NCBI GenBank assembly: GCA_005884825.1
Contig: VAZT01000313.1
Location: forward strand, 1-6,560
Reading direction: 5' to 3'
Source: Alphaproteobacteria bacterium
GTDB lineage: Bacteria; Pseudomonadota; Alphaproteobacteria; ATCC43930; CGMCC-115725
DNA: 6,560 nt
Part shown: in pieces, positions 5,698 to 6,560 of the stretch
Layout: the number at the start of each line of letters is the position of its first letter
How positions within the stretch are numbered: the first letter of the stretch is position 1
Position numbers and translations under genes: made by a program
Notes under the pieces: generated by a model
Database searches by the model: none
Told to the model about the DNA's origin: nothing
Seen by the model: only the letters and a program-made list of their open reading frames with translations

Positions 5698-6015
5698 TCA
5701 GTAACAGTACGTGGTCCCGTATATGGTCAGATAGCAAGAGCCGTATCCGTAGTAGCCGGGGTAATAGCCTCCATAGTAGCCGGGGTAAAACCCTCCAAAA
5801 ATCCCACCAAACCGAAACCTGTCGCCACGAAAGCCGCGGTCGCGAAAACCGCCCCGCCCGAAACCACCCCCGTGAAAGCCCCCGGCGTGAAAGCCGCCGC
5901 CACCGAAACCGCTGCCACCGAAACCGCTACCATGCGCCTCGGCAGTTCCAGCGGCGACCACGGGAGCGAGGGCAATCACAACAATGGCTGCTGTCTTTGA
6001 CAACTTGCGGGTCAT
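5698..6015 (-). CDS. Gly/Tyr/Phe-rich small secreted protein
   Basis: A 105-residue protein. Residues 1-27 are a clear Sec signal peptide (MTRKLSKTAA, hydrophobic core, cleavage after AEA). The mature 78 residues are low-complexity: GF/GGF repeats with His (29-52), an Arg/Phe-rich part (54-69), then a Tyr-Pro-Gly part with two YPGYYGG-like units (77-91). It ends in a short segment with two Cys (94 and 104) and many Tyr/Thr. The repeats also show at DNA level: a 15-base direct repeat at 5900-5914/5915-5929 and another at 5750-5764/5774-5788. AAAGGAGGG (6028-6020) lies just upstream of the ATG and is a strong ribosome binding site. The composition resembles structural proteins such as the sulfur globule envelope proteins, but also many uncharacterised alphaproteobacterial Gly-rich proteins. 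No enzymatic function is suggested. Confidence 0.78.
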   Translation of the reverse strand: MTRKLSKTAAIVVIALAPVVAAGTAEAHGSGFGGSGFGGGGFHAGGFHGGGFGRGGFRDRGFRGDRFRFGGIFGGFYPGYYGGYYPGYYGYGSCYLTIYGTTYCY

Positions 6016-6380
6016 GCAACCCTCCTTTCACATCCGTCACCCGATTCATTATCGGATCCCAGGCATGTATGAGGGCGCCGGGCGAGACTGCCACGCCAAA
6101 AGAGATGAGTGGCCTGTTGGAATACGTTTCCGTCGGTCTTGAATGTGATTGGGCGGTTGCCGGCGATGCTATTGGCAATGGCTATCCCAATAAGTCGCTC
6201 AAACCAAACCTGGGGTTCGCTTACCGAATTCACTGTGGCGCAGGCTGGAATAAAAGGCGTCGCGCGCCGGTCTCTATCGGCATGGCGCGGCAAGCCCGCC
6301 GACCCACCTCGAACGGCGATCCGCCCCAGCGGGGGTTACAGGCCCGCACTACGCCCGCATCAACTTGAATGAGGTCCGAA
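6016..6380. other. Divergent intergenic region without a convincing gene
   Basis: These 365 bases lie between two divergently read exported-protein genes and should hold both promoters. A small inverted repeat CCGAT/ATCGG (6041-6045, 6051-6055) falls in the presumed leader of the Gly-rich gene, overlapping a GATAAT (-10-like, minus strand, 6053-6048) that lacks a good -35. Frames on both strands stay open through 6100-6300, but none has a recognisable product or good start; a decayed gene is possible. Confidence 0.4.
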
Positions 6381-6560
6381 ATGAAAACCTTATCCGTCGC
6401 CAGCGCTGCTCTGGTGCTAGCGGTCGCTGCAAGCCTCGCACCGGCGATCGCGCAGGAGCCGAAACTGCCGGATGACAACGTCTGGCAGGGCATCTCACAG
6501 CGTGTCGGCAGCGGCTTGCCAGATGCCGTCACAACAACCTCGCATTACGAGTACCAATAT
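6381..6560 (+). CDS. Exported hypothetical protein, partial (N-terminal 60 residues)
   Basis: An ATG at 6381 preceded by GAGG (6371-6374) six bases upstream opens a frame that runs off the window end without a stop. The first 24 residues are a textbook Sec signal peptide (MKTLSVASAA start, cleavage after PAIA). The mature part begins QEPKLPDDNVW and ends in an aromatic, Tyr-rich segment (SHYEYQY). There are no cysteines or heme motifs in the visible part. I do not recognise the family. It reads away from the Gly-rich gene, with which it shares the intergenic region. Confidence 0.7.
   Translation, partial: MKTLSVASAALVLAVAASLAPAIAQEPKLPDDNVWQGISQRVGSGLPDAVTTTSHYEYQY

Noticed and set aside
6012..6293. 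93-codon minus-strand frame running into the Gly-rich gene start
   Set aside because: Somewhat protein-like in composition, but with no recognisable family, and it overlaps the Gly-rich gene's strong ribosome binding site; kept only as a possible remnant.
5673..6368. 231-codon open frame on the plus strand across the Gly-rich gene and the following gap
   Set aside because: The first half is antisense to the Gly-rich gene and the product is Arg/Ser-rich low complexity without a ribosome binding site.
1..6560. CRISPR array, tRNA or rRNA genes, complete insertion sequence
   Set aside because: No regularly spaced repeats, no tRNA- or rRNA-like sequence and no transposase frame were seen.

Overview
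The window is GC-rich, dense in genes and clearly bacterial. Gene content suggests an alphaproteobacterium, most likely of the Bradyrhizobium/Rhodopseudomonas type: a Tat-exported phosphoesterase, an amicyanin-like cupredoxin, a cytochrome c', a diheme cytochrome c, a type II NADH dehydrogenase with a cyclic-nucleotide domain, and a Gly/Tyr-rich secreted protein. The taxonomic placement is inference from gene types and base composition, not from a marker gene.

Layout. Positions 1-202 hold no convincing gene but are rich in short perfect hairpins. A weak 116-codon open frame (203-553, +) follows and meets the next gene tail to tail, with stop codons overlapping by a few bases. On the minus strand, 550-2301 encodes an NDH-2-like flavoprotein fused to a cNMP-binding domain. 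A 295-bp gap with a strong hairpin separates it from a two-gene minus-strand operon: a Tat-exported metallophosphoesterase (3981 down to 3007), then a type 1 copper protein (2995 down to 2597). Across a 137-bp divergent promoter region containing a perfect inverted repeat lies a plus-strand operon: cytochrome c' (4119-4586) and a diheme cytochrome c (4586-5473), with stop and start codons overlapping. A convergent gap with hairpins (5474-5697) leads to a small Gly/Tyr-rich secreted protein on the minus strand (5698-6015). A 365-bp gap without a convincing gene follows, then the first 60 codons of another exported protein running off the window end (6381-6560).

How the parts may work together. 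The core is a set of four exported proteins in two divergent operons: one hydrolase, one copper electron carrier and two c-type cytochromes. The nearby NDH-2-like enzyme would feed electrons into the quinone pool from the cytoplasmic side, and its C-terminal domain suggests control by cAMP or a related nucleotide. No terminal oxidase, substrate dehydrogenase or regulator gene is visible, so what the periplasmic carriers serve cannot be read from this window. The most interesting items are the cNMP-domain/NDH-2 fusion, including a Gln where NADH-specific enzymes carry an acidic residue, and the divergent phosphoesterase-cupredoxin/cytochrome cassette.
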